This document shows positions 1 to 7,456 of a DNA stretch of 64,000 nucleotides, one piece after another; the stretch's first letter is position 1; every line of letters begins with the position of its first letter. A program made the translations under genes and the position numbers. Origin of the DNA: CBDBLK01 sp965243145 (GTDB lineage Bacteria > Bdellovibrionota > Bacteriovoracia > Bacteriovoracales > Bacteriovoracaceae); contig CBDEUB010000002.1 of NCBI GenBank assembly GCA_965243145.1, positions 868,001-932,000 on the forward strand, read 5' to 3'. The notes below the pieces were generated by a model, which saw only the letters and a list, made by a program, of their open reading frames with translations, had not been told where the DNA came from and made no database searches.

Positions 1-634
1 GGTCGAGTTTTTTTAATGTAGAAAATCTTTCTAACTGCAAATACTCAATACTAAACAATTTGGTATTGGCCAAAGAAAGTGATCTCAATTGGGGAAGTTC
101 ATCAAGGGAAAGTTCGCGCATCAGAGCATTATTGCTGGCATCGAGAAGTTGCAAATGGGGAAATCCCCGCAGAGTGAGAGAAGAGAGGGAATTATCATGT
201 ATGTGAAGTTCGCGCAAACTATAGTGTGATTCGTTGAGCACCAAATCGGTGATCTCGCCCAAAAAGTTGCGACTCAAATCAAGTTCTCTTATGTTACAAA
301 TGTCATAAAACATCTTTTCGGGAAGACTGCGCAATTCATTACCGCTCAAATCGAGAACTTCGAGGGAGAAAAGACCGCCAAAATCTGTTTTGTGCAAACG
401 CCTTATACCTTCTTCGGAGAGGTCGAGTTCCTTAATTTTATTCAAGTCGTCCAAGTTGATTTTTTCGCAAGGGATGCCCAACTGGGCGACGATGGCATCC
501 CGCACTTGGGGCGTTCTCTCGCAGACGGAGGTAAAGAGGGGGTACAGTGGCCCCTTTTGATCCGTCTCTGCTGGCAAGATGCTGGAAAACCACGGGAGAA
601 GCAAAAAAAGGGCAAGTATTTGGCGAAACTTCAT
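1..634 (-). CDS. Exported leucine-rich-repeat protein (3' end outside window)
   Basis: About 211 N-terminal codons are visible; the gene runs off the left edge. A signal peptide (MKFRQILALFLLLPWF, cleavage near LPA) is followed by a Cys-containing cap (SVCERTP and IPCEKINL, residues about 37-60) and then LRR units: ELDLSEEGIRRL, VLDLSGNELRSL, ELDLSRNFLGEI, ELHIHDNSLSSL, LLDASNNAL. LRR proteins of this layout act outside the cytoplasm in protein-protein contacts; no partner can be named. The ATG was chosen for the preceding GGAG/GGATGAG stretch. It lies 16 nt after the stop of the upstream membrane-protein gene, so the two are probably co-transcribed. Confidence 0.8.
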   Translation of the reverse strand, partial: MKFRQILALFLLLPWFSSILPAETDQKGPLYPLFTSVCERTPQVRDAIVAQLGIPCEKINLDDLNKIKELDLSEEGIRRLHKTDFGGLFSLEVLDLSGNELRSLPEKMFYDICNIRELDLSRNFLGEITDLVLNESHYSLRELHIHDNSLSSLTLRGFPHLQLLDASNNALMRELSLDELPQLRSLSLANTKLFSIEYLQLERFSTLKKLD

Positions 635-650
635 TTAAGTATGACTCATC

Positions 651-1538
651 CTACTCCATAGAGGCCGGACAAACCGTCTCGGTGGCCAGGTACATGCCAA
701 AAGGTGTGCCCAGCATAAAGGGAAAGATCGCGCCACCTGGCAAAAAACCCACTAGCTTCCTCAATTCAAAATTGGCAACGGAGACACTCACCACAGTCGC
801 TATGGTTGATGCTATAGCGCTAAATCCGAAAAAAACACTTTTATGCTGTTCGGCCCATTTAAAGAGTTCGGCGTTTAGACACCATCCCGCAAACCCCATG
901 CCCACATTGGCCAGGGTGAGGAAAGCGGCCTTGCCCACATCTCCAATGAACACGACAACTTTACCACTGGGCAAGGGGGCCATGCCCAACTGTATGTTTT
1001 CGGCATCCAGGTGGAGTCTGGCGTAGAGTTCATCTCTCTCGTCGCACTCCCTGAGGGCGTCGAGCTGGCCCATGGCCAATTCGGCCTCAGTGGCCAAAAC
1101 CTCACTGGGCCACTCGCCCACCCGGCAGCGGGGAACTCCCTTCTCGTCGAGCAAAACGGCGGTTTCCACTCGCAGGGTGGACTCTCCCCCCAGTGCTTCC
1201 AGGCCTTGGGGAGGCACATAAGCATTGGCGGAAGTAAACCCCATCAGGCCCGCCAAAACAAGCGAAATCAATTTTCGTAACTGCTCACACTTCAGGCCTG
1301 CTTGCCTCCGCATCCTGCTCCGGCACTGCCCATCGGGGCAGTCGTCGCTCGTCGCCTTCCTGGCGACTCCGTGTGAGTCAGCTTCACCGTCACTCCCTGC
1401 GGCGTACTCTTGGTACGCCTCAGTCGCTCCGTCTCGCTTCCCCCCAATCTGACCTAAATTGTGAGCACTTACCATGCTGTTATCACGATTTTTCGTTGGG
1501 GTATATAAATAAGTCGTTACCAATTTTTTGAAATCCAT
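651..1538 (-). CDS. Membrane protein of a two-member local family, N-terminus altered by an inserted palindromic repeat
   Basis: The conserved part begins at LRKLISLVLAGLMGF, a signal-peptide-like segment ending in SANA. It continues with DEKGVPRCRVG and LRECDERDELYARLHLD, then three hydrophobic stretches (VVVFIGDVGKAAFLTL, VFFGFSAIASTIATVV, FLPGGAIFPFMLG). The gene at 39231-39836 has the same order (DENGRPRCRMG, LRECDQNDALYA, two hydrophobic segments), so the two are paralogues of unknown function. A palindromic repeat (1277-1473) is read in frame and puts about 65 repeat-encoded residues before the signal segment. The start at 1538 (MDFKKLVTTYLY) has a GGGAG Shine-Dalgarno. An ATG abutting the repeat (about 1475) or a TTG just after it are alternatives; if translation starts upstream, the signal peptide is no longer N-terminal. 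Confidence 0.6.
   Translation of the reverse strand: MDFKKLVTTYLYTPTKNRDNSMVSAHNLGQIGGKRDGATEAYQEYAAGSDGEADSHGVARKATSDDCPDGQCRSRMRRQAGLKCEQLRKLISLVLAGLMGFTSANAYVPPQGLEALGGESTLRVETAVLLDEKGVPRCRVGEWPSEVLATEAELAMGQLDALRECDERDELYARLHLDAENIQLGMAPLPSGKVVVFIGDVGKAAFLTLANVGMGFAGWCLNAELFKWAEQHKSVFFGFSAIASTIATVVSVSVANFELRKLVGFLPGGAIFPFMLGTPFGMYLATETVCPASME
1277..1473. repeat. ORF-compatible palindromic element, copy 1 (about 197 bp)
   Basis: The ends are imperfect inverted repeats: left GTAACTGCTCACACTTCAGG, and the right end reverse-complemented GTAAGTGCTCACAATTTAGG. Inside are two hairpins, ACTGCCC-atcg-GGGCAGT and GGCGTAC-tcttg-GTACGCC, and a block CTCAGTCGCTCCGTCTCGCT shared with copy 2 at 2987-3115. 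No clear target duplication is seen. On the minus strand it is open in one frame (AHNLGQIGGKRDGATEA) and merges with the surrounding gene. Confidence 0.75.
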
Positions 1539-1646
1539 CAAAATCTCCCATCTCTCAAAAAGGATCAAGTTCACTACGGCGCTTCTACCCTCCCTTGGCC
1601 AAGGTGTCAACAGCGATCTTTTTTGTAATGCTCAGAGCGTTAAAAA

Positions 1647-2270
1647 CTAGCGCATCATTTCTTGCAAAACTTTTTTCACCCTCTCCCTGGCGCGGTCGCC
1701 TATCTTGCACCCCGAACGCTCCAGTTCAAAGAGCGCCACCTGGGGGAATTTGCTGTAAATTTCGATGCGCTTGAGGGCATCCTTGCCGCTGGATTTGCCG
1801 CTTTCTATGCGGTGGATGGTCGCTGGGCCAAAGTCGAAAAGGCCCGCGAATTCCCTGATGGTAAGCCCTAAGGATTTGCGGAATTGAATCAACTCTTTTC
1901 CGCTAAATTGCCGGTTATAAACCGGCGCAAAAACAAACGACGATGGCCCCTTTTGGCCCAGGGTCGAGAGCAAAACCATGGGGTCGCTCTCTTCGGGGGA
2001 AATGCCCACCCACTGGCAATATTCCGGGTAGACGGGGTTGCTTTTCAAGGGGATGCGATCCTCAAAGGTGGGGAAGAGTTGGCGACTTTTGATCACCCTC
2101 TTAGGCAACGGCAAATCTGGCCCCAATTCCAGGGCGCGGTCACTGAAGGCATAACGGTCGTCGTAGGCGAAAATGAACCATTCGTCTTTGCGCCTTAAAC
2201 GCCCGACATACTCGCGGGAAACTCTCCTTTGCAAGTACACATCGACGGCCACAATTTTGCCCTTATTCAT
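1647..2270 (-). CDS. HipA N-terminal subdomain fused to a C-terminal XRE helix-turn-helix (antitoxin-like)
   Basis: Residues about 1-120 (IVAVDVYLQRRVSREYVGRL ... VGISPEESDPMVLLSTLG) match the small N-terminal subdomain of HipA kinases, which in HipBST systems is a separate antitoxin, HipS. Residues about 135-205 are an XRE-type helix-turn-helix (FRKSLGLTIREFAGLFDFG, ATIHRIESGKSSG), the HipB role. The product therefore looks like a HipS-HipB fusion that binds the kinase and represses the operon. The ATG overlaps the 3' end of the kinase gene by 8 bp (GATGAATAAG), implying translational coupling. The operator candidates are the ATTACA repeats upstream of the kinase gene. Confidence 0.75.
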   Translation of the reverse strand: MNKGKIVAVDVYLQRRVSREYVGRLRRKDEWFIFAYDDRYAFSDRALELGPDLPLPKRVIKSRQLFPTFEDRIPLKSNPVYPEYCQWVGISPEESDPMVLLSTLGQKGPSSFVFAPVYNRQFSGKELIQFRKSLGLTIREFAGLFDFGPATIHRIESGKSSGKDALKRIEIYSKFPQVALFELERSGCKIGDRARERVKKVLQEMMR

Positions 2271-3309
2271 CTTCAATCTCCACCATTTTTTTTTCCATGA
2301 AATCGAGAAAGGCCGACTGCCTTTTAGCAGACAGGGAAGAACATTTGACTTCCGCCATGATGTGCTGAAACTCTCCCTGCAACCTTCGCTTAAACCTGGC
2401 ACACACCTTGGCAAATCCCAATCTTTCAAATTCGCCGAGGTAGTCCCGCAGTTTGGGTTCTTTGGATTTTGCCGTCCACACTGAACCACTGGGGTTCAAA
2501 TCGGCACCCAATAAAAACTCCCTTTCCACGCCAAAATAGGAAGGGTTGTCGTACGCGGGGGCCAAAGTGATGCCCTTGGCGGTGTGGACGAGCGCTATAT
2601 TGCGGCCGTGCCGGTCGTTATTTCCGGTCAAGGCATCAAAGAGACACATTTCCACAAATTTTATCGCCTCCGAAATTTTGCCGGTTTTGTCGCTGATAAC
2701 TTCGATGATGTTTTGGCAATTGTACTCTCTCCCTTTTGCCAGAAATTTATACAGATGGTTGAGTGTGCCCACACGGCCTTGCATGAAATTTCTGGTGACA
2801 AAAGTGGGGCGCTCCCCAAAATTGATGAGGTAATAATCCGGCACTTCCAGGGAGAGCCGCGAGGCGATTCGATTGCACACGAATTCCATTAAGGGCAATT
2901 CGGGAAAGTCGTCTTCTTGAACTTTTAAAATGTAGTCGACACCACCCAGTCTGGCCGAATACTTGGCATAACGGCCGTGGTAAAAAGGTAATGGCCCACA
3001 CTTCAGGCCATCTTGTGGTTCAGCTTCGCCATCGCTCCTTGCGATGTGCTGGAAGCACACCTCAGTCGCTCTGTCTCGCTTTACCCCAATCTGGCCTAAA
3101 TTGTGAGCAATTACCCTGCTTTCATCGTAGATTTTCGTTTGATTGCGATCAATTTTTGCACTCGCCGAGGCAGTCCCCCCCTTTTTGGGATCGAGATTTT
3201 GAAACTCCTGTACTTGAGACAGTTTGAACCACGCCATAAAGCAAGTGGAGTGAAGTCCATAGACAGCTTTTTTAGACAAAGGCCTTTGGCAACGGTAGCA
3301 ATATTTCAT
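2263..3309 (-). CDS. HipA/HipT-like serine/threonine kinase with an in-frame repeat insertion
   Basis: Begins with a Cys-rich knob (MKYCYRCQRPL, STCF) common in short HipA-like kinases. A kinase fold follows from FYHGRYAKYSARLGG, with the catalytic loop DALTGNNDRHGRN and the metal-binding segment LAPAYDNPSYFG. HipA-family toxins phosphorylate translation factors such as aminoacyl-tRNA synthetases; the target here is unknown. The gene lacks the HipA N-terminal subdomain, which is supplied by the overlapping downstream gene, giving a HipT plus HipS-B arrangement. Residues about 65-108 (IAHNLGQIGVKRDRATEV onward) are encoded by palindromic element copy 2; without them the protein would be about 305 residues. 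Whether it is still active cannot be told. Confidence 0.8.
   Translation of the reverse strand: MKYCYRCQRPLSKKAVYGLHSTCFMAWFKLSQVQEFQNLDPKKGGTASASAKIDRNQTKIYDESRVIAHNLGQIGVKRDRATEVCFQHIARSDGEAEPQDGLKCGPLPFYHGRYAKYSARLGGVDYILKVQEDDFPELPLMEFVCNRIASRLSLEVPDYYLINFGERPTFVTRNFMQGRVGTLNHLYKFLAKGREYNCQNIIEVISDKTGKISEAIKFVEMCLFDALTGNNDRHGRNIALVHTAKGITLAPAYDNPSYFGVEREFLLGADLNPSGSVWTAKSKEPKLRDYLGEFERLGFAKVCARFKRRLQGEFQHIMAEVKCSSLSAKRQSAFLDFMEKKMVEIEDE
2987..3115. repeat. ORF-compatible palindromic element, copy 2 (129 bp)
   Basis: Ends are inverted repeats: left GGTAATGGCCCACACTTCAG, right end reverse-complemented GGTAATTGCTCACAATTTAG, extending to GGCC in both. It shares CTCAGTCGCTCTGTCTCGCT with copy 1. 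Its internal hairpin TGTGCT-gga-AGCACA replaces GGCGTAC/GTACGCC of copy 1 at the same place, so pairing is kept while sequence changes. At 129 bp (43 codons) it leaves the HipA-like frame open. Confidence 0.8.
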
Positions 3310-3320
3310 GTTATTAATAT

Positions 3321-3407
3321 ATTACAAAGTTTTTTTGTTGTCAATATATTACACAATTTTACTGTATTCAAAAGATTACAATATTTTAGTGTTGTTTATT
3401 GATTACA
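3321..3407. promoter_or_regulatory. Four ATTACA boxes at exactly 27-bp spacing upstream of the HipA-like operon
   Basis: ATTACA starts at 3321, 3348, 3375 and 3402, a constant 27-bp period. Each is preceded at 8-12 bp by TGT (for example TGTTATTAATATATTACA, TGTATTCAAAAGATTACA), giving TGT...ACA dyads. The array fills the gap between lgt and the kinase start; the last two boxes lie in or at the 3' end of lgt. The likely reading is an operator array for the HTH partner encoded in the operon. Confidence 0.55.
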
Positions 3408-4138
3408 AAATGTGAAATCAACCACCACAAAACGACTCCCAAAACCACTGCCAATCCCACCCCTTGACTGGTGGACATCTCCCCCGCCCAAGACTGCCAC
3501 ACGCCCCGCTGGCGATCCCCCCGAAAAAACTCCAGGAGAAAACGCATCACCGAATAACTCAATAAATAAGTGGGCCAAATCCACTGGCCTGGCCAATCCT
3601 TTCGGCGGATTTTATGCCAGAGAAAAACCCCCAAACCCGACAAGGCCGCCGCCTCGTAGAGTTGAACCGGATGGCGGGAAACGCCGTCCAACACCACACC
3701 CAAGGGCCAAGAGGTGGGGCGGCCATAGCAACACCCCGCGAGCCAACAACCCACCCTGCCGATGGCGTGCCCGAAAGCGAGTCCCGGAAGCAGGCAGAAG
3801 AGCCGTTCGGGAGGAAAGCGCCGCAACCCCAGGGAATAGGCCGCGGCGAAGGCCATGCCACCCCCCAGGCCGCCGTAAAACACCATGCCTCCCCCCATCC
3901 AAAAGGAAGGGTTTTGGGCCATCTGTGCGGCCGTTCCGACATGGGGAGGAGTGAGGGCCAAAAGGCCTAGAAAGAAGAGTTTGGCCCCCACCCAACTGGA
4001 GATGAAGAGGCCCAAAAACAGGCCTCTAAACCCATCCAGCGAGGCCCCTTTTTGCCAAAGAAGTGCGCGGGAAAAGCGATAGGCCACGCCCCAGGCGGCC
4101 CCCATCAACAGGGGATAGGAAAACAGGGAAATGCCCAT
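3386..4138 (-). CDS. lgt: Prolipoprotein diacylglyceryl transferase
   Basis: Inner-membrane enzyme that moves diacylglycerol from phosphatidylglycerol onto the lipobox cysteine of prolipoproteins. Family marks: GHAIGRVGCWLAGCCYG (the Lgt signature Arg/Gly/Cys loop), HPVQLYEA, FLLEFFRGD and STSQ, among several hydrophobic segments. About 250 residues, slightly short for the family. Start at ATG 4138 (MGISLFSYPLLMG); a GTG 24 nt upstream with a strong GGGGG ribosome-binding site (VRPVLLSVMGIS) is a good alternative. It lies 32 bp after the M48-like gene, same strand. Its 3' end overlaps the operator-like repeats of the HipA-type operon. Confidence 0.9.
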   Translation of the reverse strand: MGISLFSYPLLMGAAWGVAYRFSRALLWQKGASLDGFRGLFLGLFISSWVGAKLFFLGLLALTPPHVGTAAQMAQNPSFWMGGGMVFYGGLGGGMAFAAAYSLGLRRFPPERLFCLLPGLAFGHAIGRVGCWLAGCCYGRPTSWPLGVVLDGVSRHPVQLYEAAALSGLGVFLWHKIRRKDWPGQWIWPTYLLSYSVMRFLLEFFRGDRQRGVWQSWAGEMSTSQGVGLAVVLGVVLWWLISHFVINKQH

Positions 4139-4170
4139 CACGCTCAAGAGAACTGGCCGCACTAGGCCCC

Positions 4171-4920
4171 CTACTGGCCGAGATAACTCAATGGCCCGTG
4201 GCGCGGCAAGGGGATGATGCCGACGGCGCTGGCCATCTGATCGAGTAGAGCGCCCACAAACACGCCGCGAGGCCTCTCCGCCGGGGAAGACTTGAGTCCC
4301 TGCAAGCGGGCGCAAAACTCGCCGTAGGTTCCGCGCCCCGAGCGGGTAATCAGGCCCTTGAGTTTGGCCACGGGGATGAGAAAAAAGGCGTAGATAGGCC
4401 CCAACCAATAGACACCCTTCAGGCGAATCAGGACATGATAGGGAAATTCGATCAGGCCAAAGAGAAAGGAATAGAGGGTTTGGCGGGCGGAGTCCCCCGC
4501 GGCAATTCTGTGCAAGGCCTGATCCACCAGAGGCAGGCCAGGGCCATCTATATGCTCTAAATCCCCGAGAACTCCGGGAGTGATCACCAGGCAAGAGCGC
4601 CCCCACAGATTGCCCAGGGCGTAAATATTTTCCGGAAGGTGCTGGCAGACGAAAACCTCCACCGGGGGAAGGCCCGCGCAAAAGGAGAGGTTTTTAACTC
4701 GCTCAGAAAGAGGGTGCTGCGCTTCCAGTTGGCGGCAGTGGGCCAAAGTCAAAAAGAGCTTGTCGGCGATCAAACAACTCCCCCACAAACACACAATGCA
4801 TATTGTTAAAAACGACCCCAAAATGGCCCAAACGATCCCCCCCGAAAGGAGAAAAAGAATCCAAAACAGACATTCGGCCACAATTCTCACCAATCCCCCA
4901 CGGCAAAAATCACTGTGCAT
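4171..4920 (-). CDS. Degenerate M48/HtpX-like membrane protein lacking the zinc site
   Basis: Two N-terminal membrane segments (FWILFLLSGGIVWAILGSFL, CIVCLWGSCLIADKLFL) precede a region like M48 peptidases: PVEVFVCQHLPENIYALGNL and GRSCLVITPGVLGDLEHI parallel the HtpX stretch N(A)(Y/F)ALG...ITPG(L)L. Where HtpX has AHELGHI..GD, this protein reads DQALHRIAAGD, so HExxH is gone. A further hydrophobic segment follows (GVYWLGPIYAFFLIPV). It is therefore probably a non-catalytic M48 relative in the inner membrane. It may be co-transcribed with lgt; any link to lipoprotein handling is speculation. Confidence 0.6.
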   Translation of the reverse strand: MHSDFCRGGLVRIVAECLFWILFLLSGGIVWAILGSFLTICIVCLWGSCLIADKLFLTLAHCRQLEAQHPLSERVKNLSFCAGLPPVEVFVCQHLPENIYALGNLWGRSCLVITPGVLGDLEHIDGPGLPLVDQALHRIAAGDSARQTLYSFLFGLIEFPYHVLIRLKGVYWLGPIYAFFLIPVAKLKGLITRSGRGTYGEFCARLQGLKSSPAERPRGVFVGALLDQMASAVGIIPLPRHGPLSYLGQ

Positions 4921-5033
4921 TTACACTAGGTCAATATTACACAATATCGGGCAAAGAGTAGACAAATGATTCAGAGTGAGCTATAACCACCCCTGAAGCG
5001 AGGCCATAAGGCATTCGCAAAACGGAGAATTGC

Positions 5034-5870
5034 ATGCAAATTGACCGCCTTTTATTTGGAACAGCAGGAGTGCCTAATGCTACGCCTAAGAAAAATAATC
5101 CTATCGAGGGAGTGAAAAAAATTCACGAGTTGGGACTCGACTGCATGCAATTGGAGTTTACCCATGGGGTGCGCATGAAGGAAGAAATGTCCTCAGAATT
5201 GCGCAGAACTTCCTTTGAATTGGGCATCCCTCTGACTTCCCACGGGCCATATTATATCAACCTCAACGCCCGCGAACAGGACAAAATCGACTCCTCGGTG
5301 GAGCGCATTATCCAAACCGCCAAAATTTCCGACCTGTGCGGTGCCGAAAGCATGACCTTCCACGCTGCCTTCTATATGAAAGACTCGCCCTTTGATGTTT
5401 TCGACTTGGTGGAAAAATCCCTCAACATTATCGAAGAGCGCCTGGGCCGCCTAGACATTGAAATCGACCTGCGCCCCGAACTGACCGGCAAAACTTCCCA
5501 ATTCGGCTCCCTCGACGAACTCATTGCACTAACCAAGAAAGTGGGTAGCGTACGGCCGTGCATGGACTTCTCCCACCTCTACGCGCGCACCAATTGTTTC
5601 AACGCCTACGACGAATTTTGCTCCGTCATCGACCGCCTGGGGGAGGAACTCGGCGAAGAGGCGATCAAAAATATGCACATTCATATCTCGGGCATCAGTT
5701 CCAGTTCCAAGGGCGACCTCAAACACCTCAACCTGGAAGAATCCAATTTCAACTGGAAAGACTTGCTCAAGGCACTCAAACACAAGGGCTGTTACGGCTA
5801 TGTCATCTGCAACTCGCCCAACTTGGAAGAGGATGCCCTGATGCTAAAAAACTACTACATCTCCCTGTAA
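5034..5870 (+). CDS. AP-endonuclease-family-2 type TIM-barrel protein (endonuclease IV-like)
   Basis: 278 residues with the Nfo/xylose-isomerase-like TIM-barrel pattern: LLFGTAGVPNATP at the start, QLEFTHGVRM, LTSHGPYYINLNA, MTFHAAFYM, RPCMDFSHLYAR and MHIHISGI. Endonuclease IV uses His/Glu/Asp at equivalent strand ends to bind three zinc ions and cut DNA at abasic sites; many of these ligands seem present (H in SHGPYY, H in TFHAAF, D and H in DFSHLYAR, H in HIHISG). Close archaeal-type Nfo proteins have this length. Transcribed away from lgt and towards purF, 95 bp upstream of it. Confidence 0.8.
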   Translation: MQIDRLLFGTAGVPNATPKKNNPIEGVKKIHELGLDCMQLEFTHGVRMKEEMSSELRRTSFELGIPLTSHGPYYINLNAREQDKIDSSVERIIQTAKISDLCGAESMTFHAAFYMKDSPFDVFDLVEKSLNIIEERLGRLDIEIDLRPELTGKTSQFGSLDELIALTKKVGSVRPCMDFSHLYARTNCFNAYDEFCSVIDRLGEELGEEAIKNMHIHISGISSSSKGDLKHLNLEESNFNWKDLLKALKHKGCYGYVICNSPNLEEDALMLKNYYISL

Positions 5871-5965
5871 TGGCCTTCTCCGTCATTTATGGCCAATCCT
5901 AAGATTTTATTCCCAGAAAGTTTTAGGGTAGTTTAGAGAACTTAAACGATTCGGGAGAACACACC

Positions 5966-7438
5966 GTGTGCGGAGTGATTGGCATTATAACTTCCCAAGG
6001 GGACGAGTCCCTAGGAGCGGCCGAACAAGTGGCCCAAGGACTTATGGCGCTGCAACATCGAGGCCAGGATGCCGCCGGCATCCTGAGTTTTGATGAGGCC
6101 AGGCAAAAATTTTGCCAAATTAAAGACCGCGGCCTGGCCACTCAGGTGCTGGGGAATGTGGCCCACCTGCCCGGCAATATGGCCATCGGGCACACCCGCT
6201 ATGCCACGGTGGGGGACAACGGCGAGCGGGACTTGCAACCGTTGGTAAACGATGGCCCCGACGGTGCTTCTCCAGTGGGCATGGTTCACAACGGCAACCT
6301 GGTCAACTACCCCAGTTTGGCCGAAGACATTTCGCGCCAACGGCAAACGCCCCTGCAAACCGGCAACGATTTGGAACTTCTCATGCACTTGTGGTGCCGA
6401 GGGTGGAAAGATGCCGCGCAACCGGCCTTTCAAAACTGCATACAAGCGGCGCAGAATATTTTACTCAACGCCCAGGGTGCCTATGCTCTGGTGGGACTGA
6501 TACCGGAACTGGGACTTATTGCTTTGCGCGACCCGGCCGGTATTCGGCCGCTGGTGTTGGGCCAACGCCCCAACGCCAAAGGCCACCCCGACATCTGCAT
6601 TTGCAGCGAGACTGGGGCCTTGCGCTTTTTGGGCCATCAATACCTGCGCGAAGTCGCCCCGGGGGAACTTCTGCTAGTCACCCCCGAGGGAGAAATCCAC
6701 TCCCACAAGTTCAAACCACGGCCCCCCGCCCACTGCATGTTTGAGTGGGCCTATTTTGCCGGGGCCGAGGGGAGCATTGAGCAGCGCTCGGTGTACTCGG
6801 CCCGCCTCAATTTGGGCCATCTGCTCGGCCGTAAAATAGCGCCCATGATAGAGCGCGGAGATTTTCACCCCCAAGTGGTGTGTCCCGTGCCCGACACTGG
6901 CCGCACGGCCGCCATCGCCCTGGCCGAAACTCTGCGCCTGCCCTACCGCGAGGGGTTGATGAAAAACCGCTATATCCAGCGCAGCTTTATCCTGGAAACC
7001 CAGGCCCAGCGCGAACGCGCCGTGGAACTCAAACTGACACCCGTGGAGAGCGAGGTTGCAGGGAAAAATATCCTGCTGGCAGACGATAGCCTGGTTCGCG
7101 GCACTACTGGCCAGAGAATCGTCAAACGGCTCAAGGACTACGGGGCCAGGGAAGTGGTTTTGGCCCTCAGTTGCCCCCCCATCAAACACCCCTGTTTTTA
7201 CGGCATCGACTTTCCCCACACTTCCCAATTAGTGGCCAGCGAGAAAACGCCCCCTCAGGTGGCCGAGCACATTGGGGCCGACGGGGTGGTCTATTTGGAT
7301 GAGGAAGACTTGCCCCGGGCAATCGGCCTTGCCAATCTGTGCATGGCCTGTGTAAATGGACACTATCCCGTGGGGGCCAATCACGCCGAGGAATTTGCCC
7401 GCCAGCGCTACCGCAGGCACCATGGGCGGCGGGAATAA
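5966..7438 (+). CDS. purF: Amidophosphoribosyltransferase
   Basis: First committed step of purine synthesis: PRPP plus glutamine to phosphoribosylamine. Translation starts at GTG in GTGTGCGGAGTG, making Cys2 the N-terminal glutaminase nucleophile (MCGVIGII); GGGAGA upstream is the ribosome-binding site. Further marks: LQHRGQDAAGI, IGHTRYAT, VHNGNL in the glutaminase half, and the PRPP loop ILLADDSLVRGTTG in the transferase half. 490 residues, normal length. First gene of the purine operon; no obvious PurR-type operator was recognised upstream. Confidence 0.97.
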   Translation: MCGVIGIITSQGDESLGAAEQVAQGLMALQHRGQDAAGILSFDEARQKFCQIKDRGLATQVLGNVAHLPGNMAIGHTRYATVGDNGERDLQPLVNDGPDGASPVGMVHNGNLVNYPSLAEDISRQRQTPLQTGNDLELLMHLWCRGWKDAAQPAFQNCIQAAQNILLNAQGAYALVGLIPELGLIALRDPAGIRPLVLGQRPNAKGHPDICICSETGALRFLGHQYLREVAPGELLLVTPEGEIHSHKFKPRPPAHCMFEWAYFAGAEGSIEQRSVYSARLNLGHLLGRKIAPMIERGDFHPQVVCPVPDTGRTAAIALAETLRLPYREGLMKNRYIQRSFILETQAQRERAVELKLTPVESEVAGKNILLADDSLVRGTTGQRIVKRLKDYGAREVVLALSCPPIKHPCFYGIDFPHTSQLVASEKTPPQVAEHIGADGVVYLDEEDLPRAIGLANLCMACVNGHYPVGANHAEEFARQRYRRHHGRRE

Positions 7439-7456
7439 CACTATAGGGAGTCACTT

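Noticed and set aside
3321..3428. CRISPR-like array (regular 27-bp period of ATTACA)
   Set aside because: Only a hexamer with a loose TGT partner is conserved; there is no full-length repeat and no cas genes nearby. An operator array fits better.
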